Shown: piece by piece, positions 8,174 to 16,126 of the stretch | How positions within the stretch are numbered: the first letter of the stretch is position 1 | Layout: the number at the start of each line of letters is the position of its first letter | Program-made: the position numbers and the translations under genes | The notes under the pieces: model-generated | Databases searched by the model: none | What the model was told of the DNA's origin: nothing | What the model saw: the letters and a program-made list of their open reading frames with translations, nothing else | Origin: a virus | Strand: one strand, 5' to 3' | Virus record (IMG/VR): IMGVR_UViG_3300046491_000189 | Coordinates: 1 to 25,464 of that record | Length of the DNA stretch: 25,464 nt

Positions 8174-8205
8174 CTCAGCACCGCAGGACCCACACCGCTG
8201 CTGCA

Positions 8206-8970
8206 TCAGTTGAGTGATTGTGCTTCTTTGTGCCTGAGAATCAGGCGAGTTCGGTCCAGCCACGGGCCACCAAACACAATGATCTCCGATGGTCTGCCGT
8301 ACAGGTGATGCAGCAGAAAAGGGCCAGGGCCAAAAGTAGAAGCATCTTCACCGGGCAGCGCTGGATCCTCACCGAGAAAAATTCCAGCATGGTTCGGGTA
8401 AACCGTTCGCCCTACTTCCATCACGACCATGTCGCCGCGCTGCGGCTGATCGACCCGGTAGAACCCGGCCGCTTCATAATTGGCTTCGTACAGGCTGGTG
8501 TTGTCCTTGCTCTCCCACCAGCCATCGGCGCGTTTGAAGGTTTCAAACTCCAACCCCCACTCACGCTTGTACCAGTCCGCACAAACCTGCCAGCAATCCC
8601 AGGCGCCATGCACGAACGGACGCTTCAACAACGCAACATCACCACTTGGCAATACGGTGCGCAGGTCACCTTCCGGCCAACTGAGAATGTGCCACGGCAT
8701 GGCGGTCGCTTCGCACATGGCCAGATCGCGCGGCGAAGGTCGGCTGGTTGCGTCCGGATGGGAGTGAACAACGCCAATGACTTCGCCAATATCCTCGGCC
8801 GCTGCGTATTGCTCAGGATCAATGCGAAACTCTTCGTTTGGCTCTGTCGCGATGTTCAAACACGGAAGATACTGTTGCTTGCGCCCAACTCCCAGCAGCA
8901 AACCGCAGCTTTCCTTCGGGTACTCGGCTGCCGCATGCGCCTGAATGGCGCTCAAAATGTATTTGCGCAT
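8206..8970 (-). CDS. K: Tail tip protease/peptidoglycan hydrolase K
   Basis: 254-aa two-domain protein of the lambda K type. Residues 1-115 are a JAB1/MPN+ (JAMM) metalloprotease fold with Glu20, His69 and His71 of VVHSHPD, Ser79 and Asp82, so all expected zinc ligands are present. Residues about 120-254 are an NlpC/P60 domain with Cys126 (GAWDCWQVCADW) and His194 (YPNHAGIFLG), so it too looks intact. K acts at the tail tip during assembly and may cut peptidoglycan at entry. The open frame extends 27 codons upstream into gene L; the ATG at 8970 is chosen because CGGAG precedes it and it lies 2 nt after the L stop. Its 3' end converges on the HIRAN gene with a 32-nt gap. Confidence 0.92.
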   Translation of the reverse strand: MRKYILSAIQAHAAAEYPKESCGLLLGVGRKQQYLPCLNIATEPNEEFRIDPEQYAAAEDIGEVIGVVHSHPDATSRPSPRDLAMCEATAMPWHILSWPEGDLRTVLPSGDVALLKRPFVHGAWDCWQVCADWYKREWGLEFETFKRADGWWESKDNTSLYEANYEAAGFYRVDQPQRGDMVVMEVGRTVYPNHAGIFLGEDPALPGEDASTFGPGPFLLHHLYGRPSEIIVFGGPWLDRTRLILRHKEAQSLN

Positions 8971-8972
8971 GC

Positions 8973-9722
8973 TCAACTCCGGGCGATCAGGGATACTGCG
9001 GGAAAACCTCCGAACGGCAGCGGATTGCCCTCGCCGAAGCGTGGAATGCATCCCCTACCTAATGTGGCGTCGCACTCGTCCAGTTCGGGGTTGTCGGTCA
9101 TGACGCCGTCCTTCGTGACGTACGGCCCGGTGTAGCCACAGTTCGGCCCGCGGTAGCCGCCGGTTAGGCACCAATGACATAAGGTCGTGGCCTGTCGGCC
9201 GATGGACTCACCGCCAACGTCCCCTGGACTGGCAAGATCCCAGCTGACCGTTTCCCCGTCCTCGTTCGTCTTCTGGTCGATGTACCAAACCTCGATCGTT
9301 TCTTGAGTAGGGTCGGCTGTCGGGTTACCGGCCGGGAAGTTCTGCGCATCCAGATACGTGCCCAGCGTGTGGCGCATCGTCAACTTGAACTCGAGTAGGT
9401 CGGCGAACGCCAAGCAGAGCGCCGTGATACGCCCGTTGACGTTACCAACCGACAGCGTTGGCCGGACCGCCGTACCATCACCGTTGGCCTCGATGCCATC
9501 AATCTGCATGGGCCAGGCTCCGTACTCGTTGCCCTGCCAGTAAATCGCCTTCGCCGGCAGTTGGTCCGCATCAACACCAGCGGCGATCAGTTCGGCTGGC
9601 GTGTACGGGATCGAGTGTCCGTGAAAGCGCAGAACATCCGCGCCATAGTCCGTGCCGTCCAATTCGAAGAGCAGCACTTCGCTACCAGGTTCAAGCACCT
9701 GGATATCACTAATCAGCGGCAT
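8973..9722 (-). CDS. L: Minor tail protein L, Fe-S cluster tail tip protein
   Basis: 249-aa protein of the lambda L family (PF05100). The C-terminal domain keeps a Cys set (182, 185, 195, 217, 225; motif CHWCLTGGYRGPNCGYTG). In lambda, four C-terminal Cys coordinate an iron-sulphur cluster; here five are available, the LCHWC motif offering one extra, and the same cofactor is expected. Cys103 lies in the N-terminal part and is probably unrelated. L joins with K, I and J in building the tail tip. AAGGGGC upstream supports the ATG at 9722. Gene order M-L-K is as in lambda. Confidence 0.92.
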   Translation of the reverse strand: MPLISDIQVLEPGSEVLLFELDGTDYGADVLRFHGHSIPYTPAELIAAGVDADQLPAKAIYWQGNEYGAWPMQIDGIEANGDGTAVRPTLSVGNVNGRITALCLAFADLLEFKLTMRHTLGTYLDAQNFPAGNPTADPTQETIEVWYIDQKTNEDGETVSWDLASPGDVGGESIGRQATTLCHWCLTGGYRGPNCGYTGPYVTKDGVMTDNPELDECDATLGRGCIPRFGEGNPLPFGGFPAVSLIARS

Positions 9723-9731
9723 GGTTGCCCC

Positions 9732-10070
9732 TTATGGAAGAAACGATTGGGTGAAGGTCGTGGTCAGGGTGAACCAACCAGCACCTTTCGGAGTGATCGA
9801 TGGCGCAGCGCCGCGGAAGAAAGAAAGCTCCCCAAGCGGCGGCGTCCAGAAAAACGACTTGTGACCGGCGTGACGGTCCAGAAACGCTTTGATATCCAGC
9901 GCGACCGCCTCCCGGACGACGAACGTCAGCGGCCAGGTATCGACTCGATTGTTCGGGCCATCCCCAACGACCTGTTCGTAGCCGTTGCCGAACTTCGAAG
10001 ATCGGGTTCGGTATTCCGGCGCGCTGGTGGACTCGATCATCGGACACCAGTCAAACGTTTCAACGGCCAT
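9732..10070 (-). CDS. M: Minor tail protein M
   Basis: 112-aa protein matching the phage minor tail protein family (PF05939, lambda gpM). Diagnostic features are the EYRTRSSKFGNGYEQVVGDG segment and the C-terminal FFWTPPLGE and TLTTTFTQSF motifs. M sits at the tail tip distal ring and joins the tube to the L/K/I/J complex. The start overlaps the end of the tape measure gene by 11 nt and has GGAGG 7 nt upstream, so translation is likely coupled. Confidence 0.92.
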   Translation of the reverse strand: MAVETFDWCPMIESTSAPEYRTRSSKFGNGYEQVVGDGPNNRVDTWPLTFVVREAVALDIKAFLDRHAGHKSFFWTPPLGELSFFRGAAPSITPKGAGWFTLTTTFTQSFLP

Positions 10071-12951
10071 TCACAAGCCTCCAGATTTGTCCGCCGGGTT
10101 GGGTTTCCTTGGCGATTTCCTGCTGGGCACCGCGCCGTGCGACATCCGCATAGGCTTGGCCAAGGGCCTGCGAGTCTTGCTGCGAGGTTCCGGCGCCAGC
10201 GTTCTCTACTTGAAACGACTGGTTGATGACGACTTGTCCAGCGGCTGCCGGTGCGGCCGATGATCCACCGGACAGCCCGACATACCCGCCGTCCGCATAA
10301 CCACGCTTGTTCAGTCGCTCCAGATAGCCGCGCATCCCGGGCTGCTGGACCACTTCCTTGCGGATCACAACTTCGCCGCCATGGACGATGCCTTTCGGCT
10401 CGTACTTGCCGCCGTTGCCGGTGTAACCACCATCGGACAGGCCCGGCCACTGCGAAAGTACATCGGCTGAGTAACCAGCGGCAGTGCTGCCCGACGACGC
10501 TGCCGCAGCGCCTCCGCTACCAAACGCGGCGCCAAGTGCGCTGCCAGCAACACTGGAAAAAACGTTGGAAGCCGCCGACTGCAAGGCCATCTTTGCAATC
10601 ATGCGAGCGAAGCTTTTTGCCACATCGCTGAAGCTCTGATCAGCACCAAATGCCCAATCAACCGCAGCATCCGTCAGGCCGTCATAGAGCGAGGTGAATG
10701 CCGACTTCGCCTGCCCGGCCACGTCCCGCGCCTGTTCGAGGTAGTTATCGAACGCAGACGATGCACCCAGCGTCCAATCGCTCCGCGCCTTGTCTTCATC
10801 CGCGTAATACTGCGTCTGCATCGCCAGACGCTGGTCCAGCGCGGATTTGAGCGACTGCGTTTCCTTGTCGTACAACTCGGTGCTGAACTGATCCTTGTTG
10901 CTCTTGTTGTAGTCCGAGGTCAGCTTGTCCATCTGCGACTGATAGGACTGCTGAATGCTGCGCTGCTCCTGCAAGCGCTTGCGCTGCTCATCGCCGAGGC
11001 CTTTCCCGGCCAAGTTGTTGTCGAGACCTTGCTGCGCGCTGGAAAGCTGGCTTTTCAGGTTCTCATCGAACGCCGCCAGTTTGCGGCGGGTTTCCAGCCC
11101 CTTTTCACGCAGCGTATTCTCAGTTTCGAGTGCGGCGTTGCGCTTGAGCTGGGCGGTGATCAGTTCCTGGTTGGCCAGCAACGACTGCTGTTCGGCGGTG
11201 AGGGTTTTCTTGCCCTTGATATCGGCGAGCTGCTGCTCCCACTCGACCAGCTTTTTCGCGTTCGCGCCAAGTGTCTGGCTTGCGGCCGACTGATCGCCGA
11301 TCAGAGCGCCCTGTTGCTGTAGCACCGCATACTGCTGCTTCGCCTGGTCGAGTGCCTTGATGCCGGCGTCTTCCTGATATTTCGGCGTTTTGGCAGCCTT
11401 CGGATCCTTGTATTTATCGTTGATGGCAGCGATGTCTTTCGCCTGTTGCTCAGCGGAGATCAGCAGCGAGTTATCGCCTTTGGCCTTAGCCTGAGTTACC
11501 CGACGCTCTACCAGCAGACGGTAATCCGCAAGCTCGCGCTCACGCTTTACCGAGCTGCTCTCGGTGTCCTTGCGCAGCTTGTCCAGCCGCACTTGGTCTT
11601 CCAGCGACTGCTGCTGTTGCTGTTGCTGGTAACCCTTCGCGGCGGCGCGTCTATCCTGTTCGGACTTGAGAACCAGCTTTTCGGTTTTCTCACGCTCAAG
11701 GGCTTCCGTGCGGAAGCTGTCATCGGGCGTCAGATTGCTGAAGGGGTCCGCTGGCTTGCCTCTGGGATTGCGCTTGCTGCGCAGGGCCGCACTGTCGGCG
11801 ATCGCGTTGAGCTGTTCATCTAGTTTCGCGATCTGCTGATCAAGCGTTTCCTCACGCCCGACGTTCAGCGCTGCATCCCAGGCACCCTTGGCAGCGCTCT
11901 TGACCGCGCCCCAGCTCGCTTCGAGGGAGCCAAGGTTCTGTTTGATGGACGTGGATGTGCGATTCAGCCCGTCCTCATACGCCGCCATGGCCGCTGACGA
12001 CGCTTCCTGGGTTTTCCCTTGCTCCTGCAACGACCGGATGTGTTCATACGTGGTCGCCGTCAGGAAGTTCATCGACTCGTTGAGCTTCAGAATTTCACTG
12101 ACAGGGTCCTTGGCGATTTTCTCGAAATTCTCGGCCGTTTTACTGGCCGCAATCCCCGTCGCCGATTCGTACTTGATCACAGCCTCAGAAATCGACTCAA
12201 ACGCCGCCACCGGTATCTTGGTGGAGGCCGCCAGCTGTGCCAGTACTTCTGCTGCTTTGCCGACGGTACCGCCAGTGCTCGACACCTGGCGAGCCATGGT
12301 TGCCAGGCTACTGGCCGTGGTGCCAGCAGTATTTCCGGTCATTGCCAGCGAGGTGGTGAACGCCGTTCCCTCGTCCGAACCCTGTTTGTAGGCCAGTGCC
12401 AGTACAGCCGCTGCCGCTGCGGCTAGGGTGAACGGATTCACCAGCCCCAGCACGTAGCCGCCCAAGGCCTTGGCCGCAGGACCGACTCCGCCAAACAGAT
12501 CCTTGAGCTGGCCGCCCTGCTGCAGGAAAACCGTCATCGGGTTCTGCCCGGCCTGCAGCGAGACGGCGATATCGGTGAACTGAGCAGGAACGCCACGCAG
12601 ATTGGCGGCGTATTGCTTGGCCGTCTGGCCGTTCTTGGCCATGACCCGGTCGACCTTCTCGACGGAGTCCCGCTGCTCTTTCAACTTGTTGAGGTACATC
12701 GTGAAGTCGGTATCATCCAGCCGACCAGCAGCGCGGTGCTTGCGCAGTTGCTCTTCCATTTTGTCGAGGCGGCCGTAGGCCCCGATCACCGGGTCAATCT
12801 GGCCGACCAGCTTGTCGAGCTGGCCAGCTTGATAGGCCGCTTCCTTGGTGGTCGACTTCAGCGCCCGCTGAGCACGGTCCATGCCTTTTTCAAAGCCGCC
12901 GGTGTTGGCTACCAAATCGACCGTCAGTTGGCCAAGTGAATCAACAGCCAT
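10060..12951 (-). CDS. H: Tail tape measure protein (lambda H-like)
   Basis: 963-aa protein that sets tail length and enters the cell with DNA. The N-terminal part (residues 1-170) carries the prophage tape measure pattern (PF06791; QFTDIAVSLQAGQNPMTVFL followed by GGQLKDLFGG), with a hydrophobic stretch at about 160-195. Residues about 370-700 are long, charged and Gln/Lys-rich coiled coil including a Q6 run. A C-terminal lambda TMP_C-like segment lies at about 735-780 (YDGLTDAAVDWAFGADQSFS), followed by a Gly/Ala-rich tail. If about 1.5 Angstrom of tail per residue applies, the tail would be around 140-150 nm. Start has AAGAGGTGA upstream, next to the frameshifted T region as in lambda. Confidence 0.95.
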   Translation of the reverse strand: MAVDSLGQLTVDLVANTGGFEKGMDRAQRALKSTTKEAAYQAGQLDKLVGQIDPVIGAYGRLDKMEEQLRKHRAAGRLDDTDFTMYLNKLKEQRDSVEKVDRVMAKNGQTAKQYAANLRGVPAQFTDIAVSLQAGQNPMTVFLQQGGQLKDLFGGVGPAAKALGGYVLGLVNPFTLAAAAAAVLALAYKQGSDEGTAFTTSLAMTGNTAGTTASSLATMARQVSSTGGTVGKAAEVLAQLAASTKIPVAAFESISEAVIKYESATGIAASKTAENFEKIAKDPVSEILKLNESMNFLTATTYEHIRSLQEQGKTQEASSAAMAAYEDGLNRTSTSIKQNLGSLEASWGAVKSAAKGAWDAALNVGREETLDQQIAKLDEQLNAIADSAALRSKRNPRGKPADPFSNLTPDDSFRTEALEREKTEKLVLKSEQDRRAAAKGYQQQQQQQSLEDQVRLDKLRKDTESSSVKRERELADYRLLVERRVTQAKAKGDNSLLISAEQQAKDIAAINDKYKDPKAAKTPKYQEDAGIKALDQAKQQYAVLQQQGALIGDQSAASQTLGANAKKLVEWEQQLADIKGKKTLTAEQQSLLANQELITAQLKRNAALETENTLREKGLETRRKLAAFDENLKSQLSSAQQGLDNNLAGKGLGDEQRKRLQEQRSIQQSYQSQMDKLTSDYNKSNKDQFSTELYDKETQSLKSALDQRLAMQTQYYADEDKARSDWTLGASSAFDNYLEQARDVAGQAKSAFTSLYDGLTDAAVDWAFGADQSFSDVAKSFARMIAKMALQSAASNVFSSVAGSALGAAFGSGGAAAASSGSTAAGYSADVLSQWPGLSDGGYTGNGGKYEPKGIVHGGEVVIRKEVVQQPGMRGYLERLNKRGYADGGYVGLSGGSSAAPAAAGQVVINQSFQVENAGAGTSQQDSQALGQAYADVARRGAQQEIAKETQPGGQIWRLVNGR

Positions 12952-12954
12952 AAA

Positions 12955-13622
12955 TCACCTCTTGACCGACTGAAGCAGCGCTAACAGATCCTGCGGCGTG
13001 GCTTCTTTTGGCTTGGACTTTTGCCCCCGATCGGGAAGGAAGTCATCAAAGGTTGCCTTCCCGCCGTGCACGTTGTTGAGCAGCGTCGCCAGCATTGCGA
13101 AACCATGTTCGAGGCGAATTCCCAGATTCAGCGAACCTGCTTTCCGGGCATACCGCATCCAGTCCATCGCCTCGACATAGCTCAAGTTTTGCTTGGCTTC
13201 CGCGATCGTGCGGCCGCCGATCCCCGCGAGGACGAGCTCGTGCCAGAACTCTTCCTCGGGGTCGATTTTTTTTCTAAAGCACCCTCCTTCACCTGGTTGA
13301 CATCGCCAATCGCCGAGAGCAGCACGATTGCGAGCTCAGCACACAGCGGGCCATGCCCGGTCTCAGGCCCGCCGACAACGTCAGCCACGGTGAACACTGG
13401 CTTGCCGTCATTGTCGACGATGCACGACGCAATGCGCTGCGCGGTGATATCCACACCCTGGTTCTGCGCATCCCAGCGCTGGGTGACCGAGATGTACGAC
13501 TCATGAGCCACATATACCGTGGCTTTCTGAAGGACACCGCCCGAATGCCATTGGATTTCCTTCTTCACCGACGGAGCGGCGAACGCGCCGGCGGCTGCCA
13601 GCGCTGCGATACTCAGATCCAT
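12955..13622 (-). CDS. Tail assembly chaperone GT fusion, made by -1 frameshift
   Basis: join(13622..13266,13266..12955) on the minus strand, 222 aa. Ribosomes translate 119 codons of the G frame, slip back one base on the A8 run (reading AAA AAA then ATC instead of TCG) and continue as IDPEEEFWHELVLAGIGG through to the second stop at 12955. The added 103 residues match the lambda T position: a helical domain with SYVEAMDWMRYARKAGS and a basic C terminus. In lambda, the low-abundance GT product binds the tape measure through T and tail tube subunits through G; the same role is expected. The T frame has no well-placed start of its own. The join is deduced from frame geometry and was not observed experimentally. 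Confidence 0.9.
13182..13622 (-). CDS. G: Tail assembly chaperone G (unshifted product)
   Basis: 146-aa zero-frame product, starting at an ATG with AAGGAA upstream. Residues 1-119 are shared with GT: a mixed alpha/beta domain (VKKEIQWHSGGVLQKATVYV near the start). The 27 residues after the slippery site are low complexity, Ser/Arg/Lys-rich, which is typical of a non-functional tail appended by a frame not under protein-level selection. G is in excess over GT and coats the tape measure before tube polymerisation; it is not in the finished virion in lambda. Confidence 0.88.
   Translation of the reverse strand: MDLSIAALAAAGAFAAPSVKKEIQWHSGGVLQKATVYVAHESYISVTQRWDAQNQGVDITAQRIASCIVDNDGKPVFTVADVVGGPETGHGPLCAELAIVLLSAIGDVNQVKEGALEKKSTPRKSSGTSSSSRGSAAARSRKPSKT
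13222..13290 (-). other. Programmed -1 ribosomal frameshift signal
   Basis: Three elements are visible in minus-strand order. A Shine-Dalgarno-like AGGAGG (about 13282-13287) lies about nine bases before the slippery run. The slippery run is A8 at 13266-13273, read in zero frame as GAA AAA AAA. A hairpin begins 4 nt after it, CCCCG and AGGA (13261-13253) pairing with TCCT and CGGGG (13232-13222) with a 2-nt bulge. This is the layout of the E. coli dnaX -1 site, and the two frames it joins are the G and T frames. Confidence 0.85.
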
Positions 13623-13631
13623 GGGAATTCC

Positions 13632-14360
13632 TTAAACAGAGGTTTTGACGAGGAGTTCGATCTCGCCGGATACCTGAATACCGACGTTGGACTTCACGAC
13701 ATCACCGATCCCAAAAGTGAATGGGAAGGCGTTCATGTAGCCTTCAAAAGTGAGCCAGGTCCGGGTATTCGGAAGTTCGAAGTCAACGCTTTCGTTGACC
13801 AAGGCACGAGCCGATGCGCCAGTGCCCGAGCCGCCGGTGAGAGCTACCGTCGGAGCGGTGGTGTAGCCGGAGCCAGCGTTAGTGATCGTGAAACCAGTGA
13901 CTTTGCCGTCGGCAATCTGGGCCGTAGCAGTCGCACCGGTACCGCCACCGCCGGTGATGGCAACGGTTGGAGCCGTGGTGTAACCCGTGCCCGCAGAGTT
14001 CAGCACGATGCCGGCCAGCGAACCTTCAGCACCTACCAGGGGAGGAATACCGGTTTCGGTGTCGAAGTTATAGCCGTCCGACCAACCCACGACCCACCTG
14101 AGTTTGGTGCCCGCTTTTTTCAGCTGGTGCAGCCGCAAATGGGAAGGGTTTTTCGGATCGATGTTCAGGCCGAACGATGCAGATCCCGGCTCAGCCAAAC
14201 CGGCTTCGTACTCACGCGCCTTGGATTTGGTGCAGGTCACGTCGATTTGCGCGATCGCAGTGTCAATACCGTCCAGCGAAGTGAAGCAACCGACGTCGAT
14301 GACGCTGTTGTCGGCCGGATCCAGCGCAAAAAGCTCCGTGCCTTGGGTGTTAATGGTCAA
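13632..14360 (-). CDS. Major tail tube protein with inserted repeat domain
   Basis: 242-aa tail tube subunit. The N-terminal part (residues 1-105) and the C-terminal part (190-242, FELPNTRTWLTFEGYMNAFP) form the tube fold. Between them, residues about 118-188 hold two near-identical units at 121-147 and 161-186 (core GTGYTTAPTVAITGGGGTGA), which probably decorate the outside of the tube. The start is a TTG at 14360, chosen because GGGGAG lies 7 nt upstream and no ATG fits. It is the most abundant tail protein, so a TTG start just after a terminator is unusual. It lies directly before the G/GT chaperones, as expected. Tail tube role is inferred from position, size and sequence style. Confidence 0.85.
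   Translation of the reverse strand: MTINTQGTELFALDPADNSVIDVGCFTSLDGIDTAIAQIDVTCTKSKAREYEAGLAEPGSASFGLNIDPKNPSHLRLHQLKKAGTKLRWVVGWSDGYNFDTETGIPPLVGAEGSLAGIVLNSAGTGYTTAPTVAITGGGGTGATATAQIADGKVTGFTITNAGSGYTTAPTVALTGGSGTGASARALVNESVDFELPNTRTWLTFEGYMNAFPFTFGIGDVVKSNVGIQVSGEIELLVKTSV
13803..14000 (-). repeat. Two-copy GSGYTTAPTV repeat inside tail tube gene
   Basis: Two imperfect direct repeats of about 80 nt encode units with G-[ST]-G-Y-T-T-A-P-T-V-A-[IL]-T-G-G-[GS]-G-T-G-A. DNA of the two copies has drifted at third positions while the peptide is kept, so the duplication is not recent. Confidence 0.85.
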
Positions 14361-14404
14361 TTTGGTACTCCCCGATTTCCTGCGAAATCACTGTTGGGCG
14401 GGCA

Positions 14405-14427
14405 TAAAAAAACCCGCCGAAGCGGGT
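14405..14427 (-). terminator. Intrinsic terminator before major tail gene
   Basis: Minus strand: perfect 6-bp stem ACCCGC/GCGGGT with a TTCG tetraloop, followed by a run of seven T. It lies between the tail completion gene and the tail tube gene, 45 nt upstream of the TTG start. TTCG loops make very stable hairpins. Confidence 0.9.
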
Positions 14428-14446
14428 CGTTCTTTCTGGTTTCCGG

Positions 14447-14812
14447 CTACAGGCTCACCAGCCAGGCAACATCGAAACTCTTTCGATAATTTTTCGTGGT
14501 GGGGTCTCGCCCCTCCAAGTTGAATCCGGTGACATGAGCTTGCAGCTCGATCGCTCTGCGGATCGCGGAAGCGACCTGTTCGGCGGCGGCGCCGGTATCG
14601 GCGTACACATCAACCTGAAGCCCGTATCGATCTGTATCGGGGCGGCCGCTGACGTAGTTAATCGGTGATCCGCTGATGACCTGCCAGACGGCGTAGGGCT
14701 TGGCCACGCCTTGGGGGGCCTCACCAAATGGGTAGATTCGGGTCGGTGATGCGCCGAGTAAGGAAGTCACAGCCGGAGCCGCGGCGCAGACTTTGAAAAT
14801 TGGTGCCGCCAT
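14447..14812 (-). CDS. Tail completion protein, DUF3168 (gp17-like)
   Basis: 121-aa protein matching DUF3168 (PF11367): MAAPIFKVCAAAPAVTSLLG start, IYPFGEAPQGVAKPYAVWQV, and the DRYGLQVDVYADTGAAAEQV helix-strand pattern. Members cap the tail tube at its head-proximal end. The ATG at 14812 forms ATGA with the upstream stop and has GGGGG 7 nt before it; an adjacent TTG one codon earlier was rejected. It ends just before a strong terminator, so this is the last gene of the head-connector block. Confidence 0.9.
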   Translation of the reverse strand: MAAPIFKVCAAAPAVTSLLGASPTRIYPFGEAPQGVAKPYAVWQVISGSPINYVSGRPDTDRYGLQVDVYADTGAAAEQVASAIRRAIELQAHVTGFNLEGRDPTTKNYRKSFDVAWLVSL

Positions 14813-15255
14813 CAATTCGCCCCCAATTTGATCAACTGGTACTTGGCCGAACTGAGGAACTCCTTGAAGACTTCCTCACGCTTGTTCGCCAGCGCGCCGC
14901 GCATGAATGGAAAGGACGCCGAGTGCTCGGTGCCAAGCTCGACATACCACCAATAAAAGGTATTGCCGCCGCGCTGTCCTGATCGTGACTTTTTGACACC
15001 CACTGAAACAATGGCCGCGCCCAGTTCTTCGCCGAGCTTCTTCTGCTCGATCATCGCGATGTTGGTGGATATCTGGTTTCTGGTTTCCGGATCATCGATG
15101 CGGTCGGCGCGATTTTTCGCCTCGATCATCACCAGTTCCATCGCATCCTTTGCCGCCGGTACCGCCACCTGGCTTCGCATTCCCTGTGACAACTCACGGA
15201 ACTTGGCGGACAACTCATCGGCTCCGGTCAGCTTGTAGCTCACCCAGTCAGCCAT
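14812..15255 (-). CDS. HK97 gp10-like tail component
   Basis: 147-aa protein resembling HK97 gp10 (PF04883): TGADELSAKFRELSQG, then VPAAKDAMELVMIEAKNRAD, and the C-terminal WWYVELGTEHSASFPFMRGA segment, a strong family mark. It helps join tail to head or acts in tail completion. It overlaps the gp7-like gene by 8 nt and the next by 3 nt, and GGGAG lies upstream of the ATG. Confidence 0.9.
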   Translation of the reverse strand: MADWVSYKLTGADELSAKFRELSQGMRSQVAVPAAKDAMELVMIEAKNRADRIDDPETRNQISTNIAMIEQKKLGEELGAAIVSVGVKKSRSGQRGGNTFYWWYVELGTEHSASFPFMRGALANKREEVFKEFLSSAKYQLIKLGAN

Positions 15256-15583
15256 CGTTCACTCCCGCAGACACAGGGATTACCAGGTAATCCAAGCCGG
15301 AATCGTTGTCTGTCATTGGTGTTGTGAAATTCCAGATACGACCGCGATGGATGCCGCGCATGTTCGGAACGATTCCATCCCGGTACCGGATCGTGATTTT
15401 TGCCGTTACCTCGGATTGAACCGCCTGCGCCGCCAGAAGCTCACGGCTGTTCACGAATTCGAATTTGGCAGGAACCTTGGTCCAGCGATCTTGCCAGACC
15501 TGGATCATTTCCCCGCTTCCGGGGTCCTGAACTTGCAAGAATTCCTGAATAATAATCCGATGCCGCAGAAGACCTGCTCGCAT
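15248..15583 (-). CDS. Head-tail joining protein (HK97 gp7 / SPP1 gp16-like)
   Basis: 111-aa protein of the phage head-tail joining family (PF05521). The start MRAGLLRHRIIIQEF, the D-P-x-S-G-E-x-I-x-V-W turn, and RYRDGIVPNMRG followed by WNFTTP are typical. It caps the portal/connector and closes the filled head. GGAGG stands 7 nt before the ATG and the gene lies 2 nt after the connector gene. Confidence 0.9.
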   Translation of the reverse strand: MRAGLLRHRIIIQEFLQVQDPGSGEMIQVWQDRWTKVPAKFEFVNSRELLAAQAVQSEVTAKITIRYRDGIVPNMRGIHRGRIWNFTTPMTDNDSGLDYLVIPVSAGVNDG

Positions 15584-15585
15584 GA

Positions 15586-15915
15586 TCAGGCCTCCGGAAG
15601 CGCTGCACCGTAGAAGTTTCTGCAGGTGAAAAGCAGGCTCTCAACGGACAGGGGGACTTGTGCAGTAATGGTGCCGGTCACCACCGCTTCACGGTTTGCG
15701 AACCAGTGCGCGACCAGCATTAGTACTGCCTGGATCATCCGAGCTGGAACCTTTTCGGCCGTATCGATCAGGGGCTCATCACAAGTGAACAGGCAATAAT
15801 CCAAAGCGGCCTGACAATACTGGCGAAGCAGCAGGTCGTGATCCTCATGATCGATCTCGCACTGGAGGCGCAACGTTTCAATCTGGACCACGGCCAGCGC
15901 ATCTATCGCCACCAT
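15586..15915 (-). CDS. Head-tail connector protein (HK97 gp6-like)
   Basis: 109-aa mostly helical protein of the phage connector family (PF05135): an N-terminal helix with VVQIETLRLQCEIDHEDHDL, a central ALDYCLFTC helix, and the VPARMIQAVLMLVAHWFANR helix that marks gp6 proteins. It forms a ring under the portal. The open frame runs 24 codons further upstream, but the ATG at 15915 has GGAGAG five bases upstream and follows the previous stop by 1 nt, so it is the start. Confidence 0.88.
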   Translation of the reverse strand: MVAIDALAVVQIETLRLQCEIDHEDHDLLLRQYCQAALDYCLFTCDEPLIDTAEKVPARMIQAVLMLVAHWFANREAVVTGTITAQVPLSVESLLFTCRNFYGAALPEA

Positions 15916-15916
15916 C

Positions 15917-16117
15917 TTAGCTCTCCTTTTTCTTCTTGGTGGCGGAGGTCGGAGCCGGGATTTCCCGCTCTTGGAGAGGATCGCCATTAACCTCTTCGGC
16001 CAACTCCAAGCCGATCAAAGCTTCTGCATACTCATCCTTGACCTCGCGAACCTCGAACTGGTCGAAGTTCCCGGCGTGGTAGTGCGAAAACTGCCGCAAT
16101 GCGCGAATTTTAATCAT
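15917..16117 (-). CDS. Small head-region protein of unknown function (66 aa)
   Basis: Begins MIKIRALRQFSHYHAGNFDQ, continues with an acidic middle (EVREVKDEYAEALIGLELAE) and ends in a Lys-rich tail (ATKKKKES). Small proteins of this kind sit between capsid and connector genes in many HK97-type prophages; I cannot name the family securely. The RBS is poor (only GGG about 8 nt from the ATG), and a GC-rich hairpin lies directly upstream, so low or regulated translation is likely. Position fits a lambda FI-like packaging helper, which is inference. Confidence 0.75.
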   Translation of the reverse strand: MIKIRALRQFSHYHAGNFDQFEVREVKDEYAEALIGLELAEEVNGDPLQEREIPAPTSATKKKKES

Positions 16118-16126
16118 GGTAAACCC

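Noticed and set aside
8218-9135. 305-codon plus-strand frame opposite K and L
   Set aside because: K and L have intact catalytic and cysteine motifs on the minus strand; this frame has none.
12955-13185. T region as an independent 76-aa gene
   Set aside because: No RBS at the internal ATG, and the frame joins the G frame exactly at the A8 slippery site.
13353-14489. 378-codon plus-strand frame opposite the G and tail tube genes
   Set aside because: Overlaps well-supported minus-strand genes across a terminator; composition Arg/Gly-rich as expected of an antisense frame.
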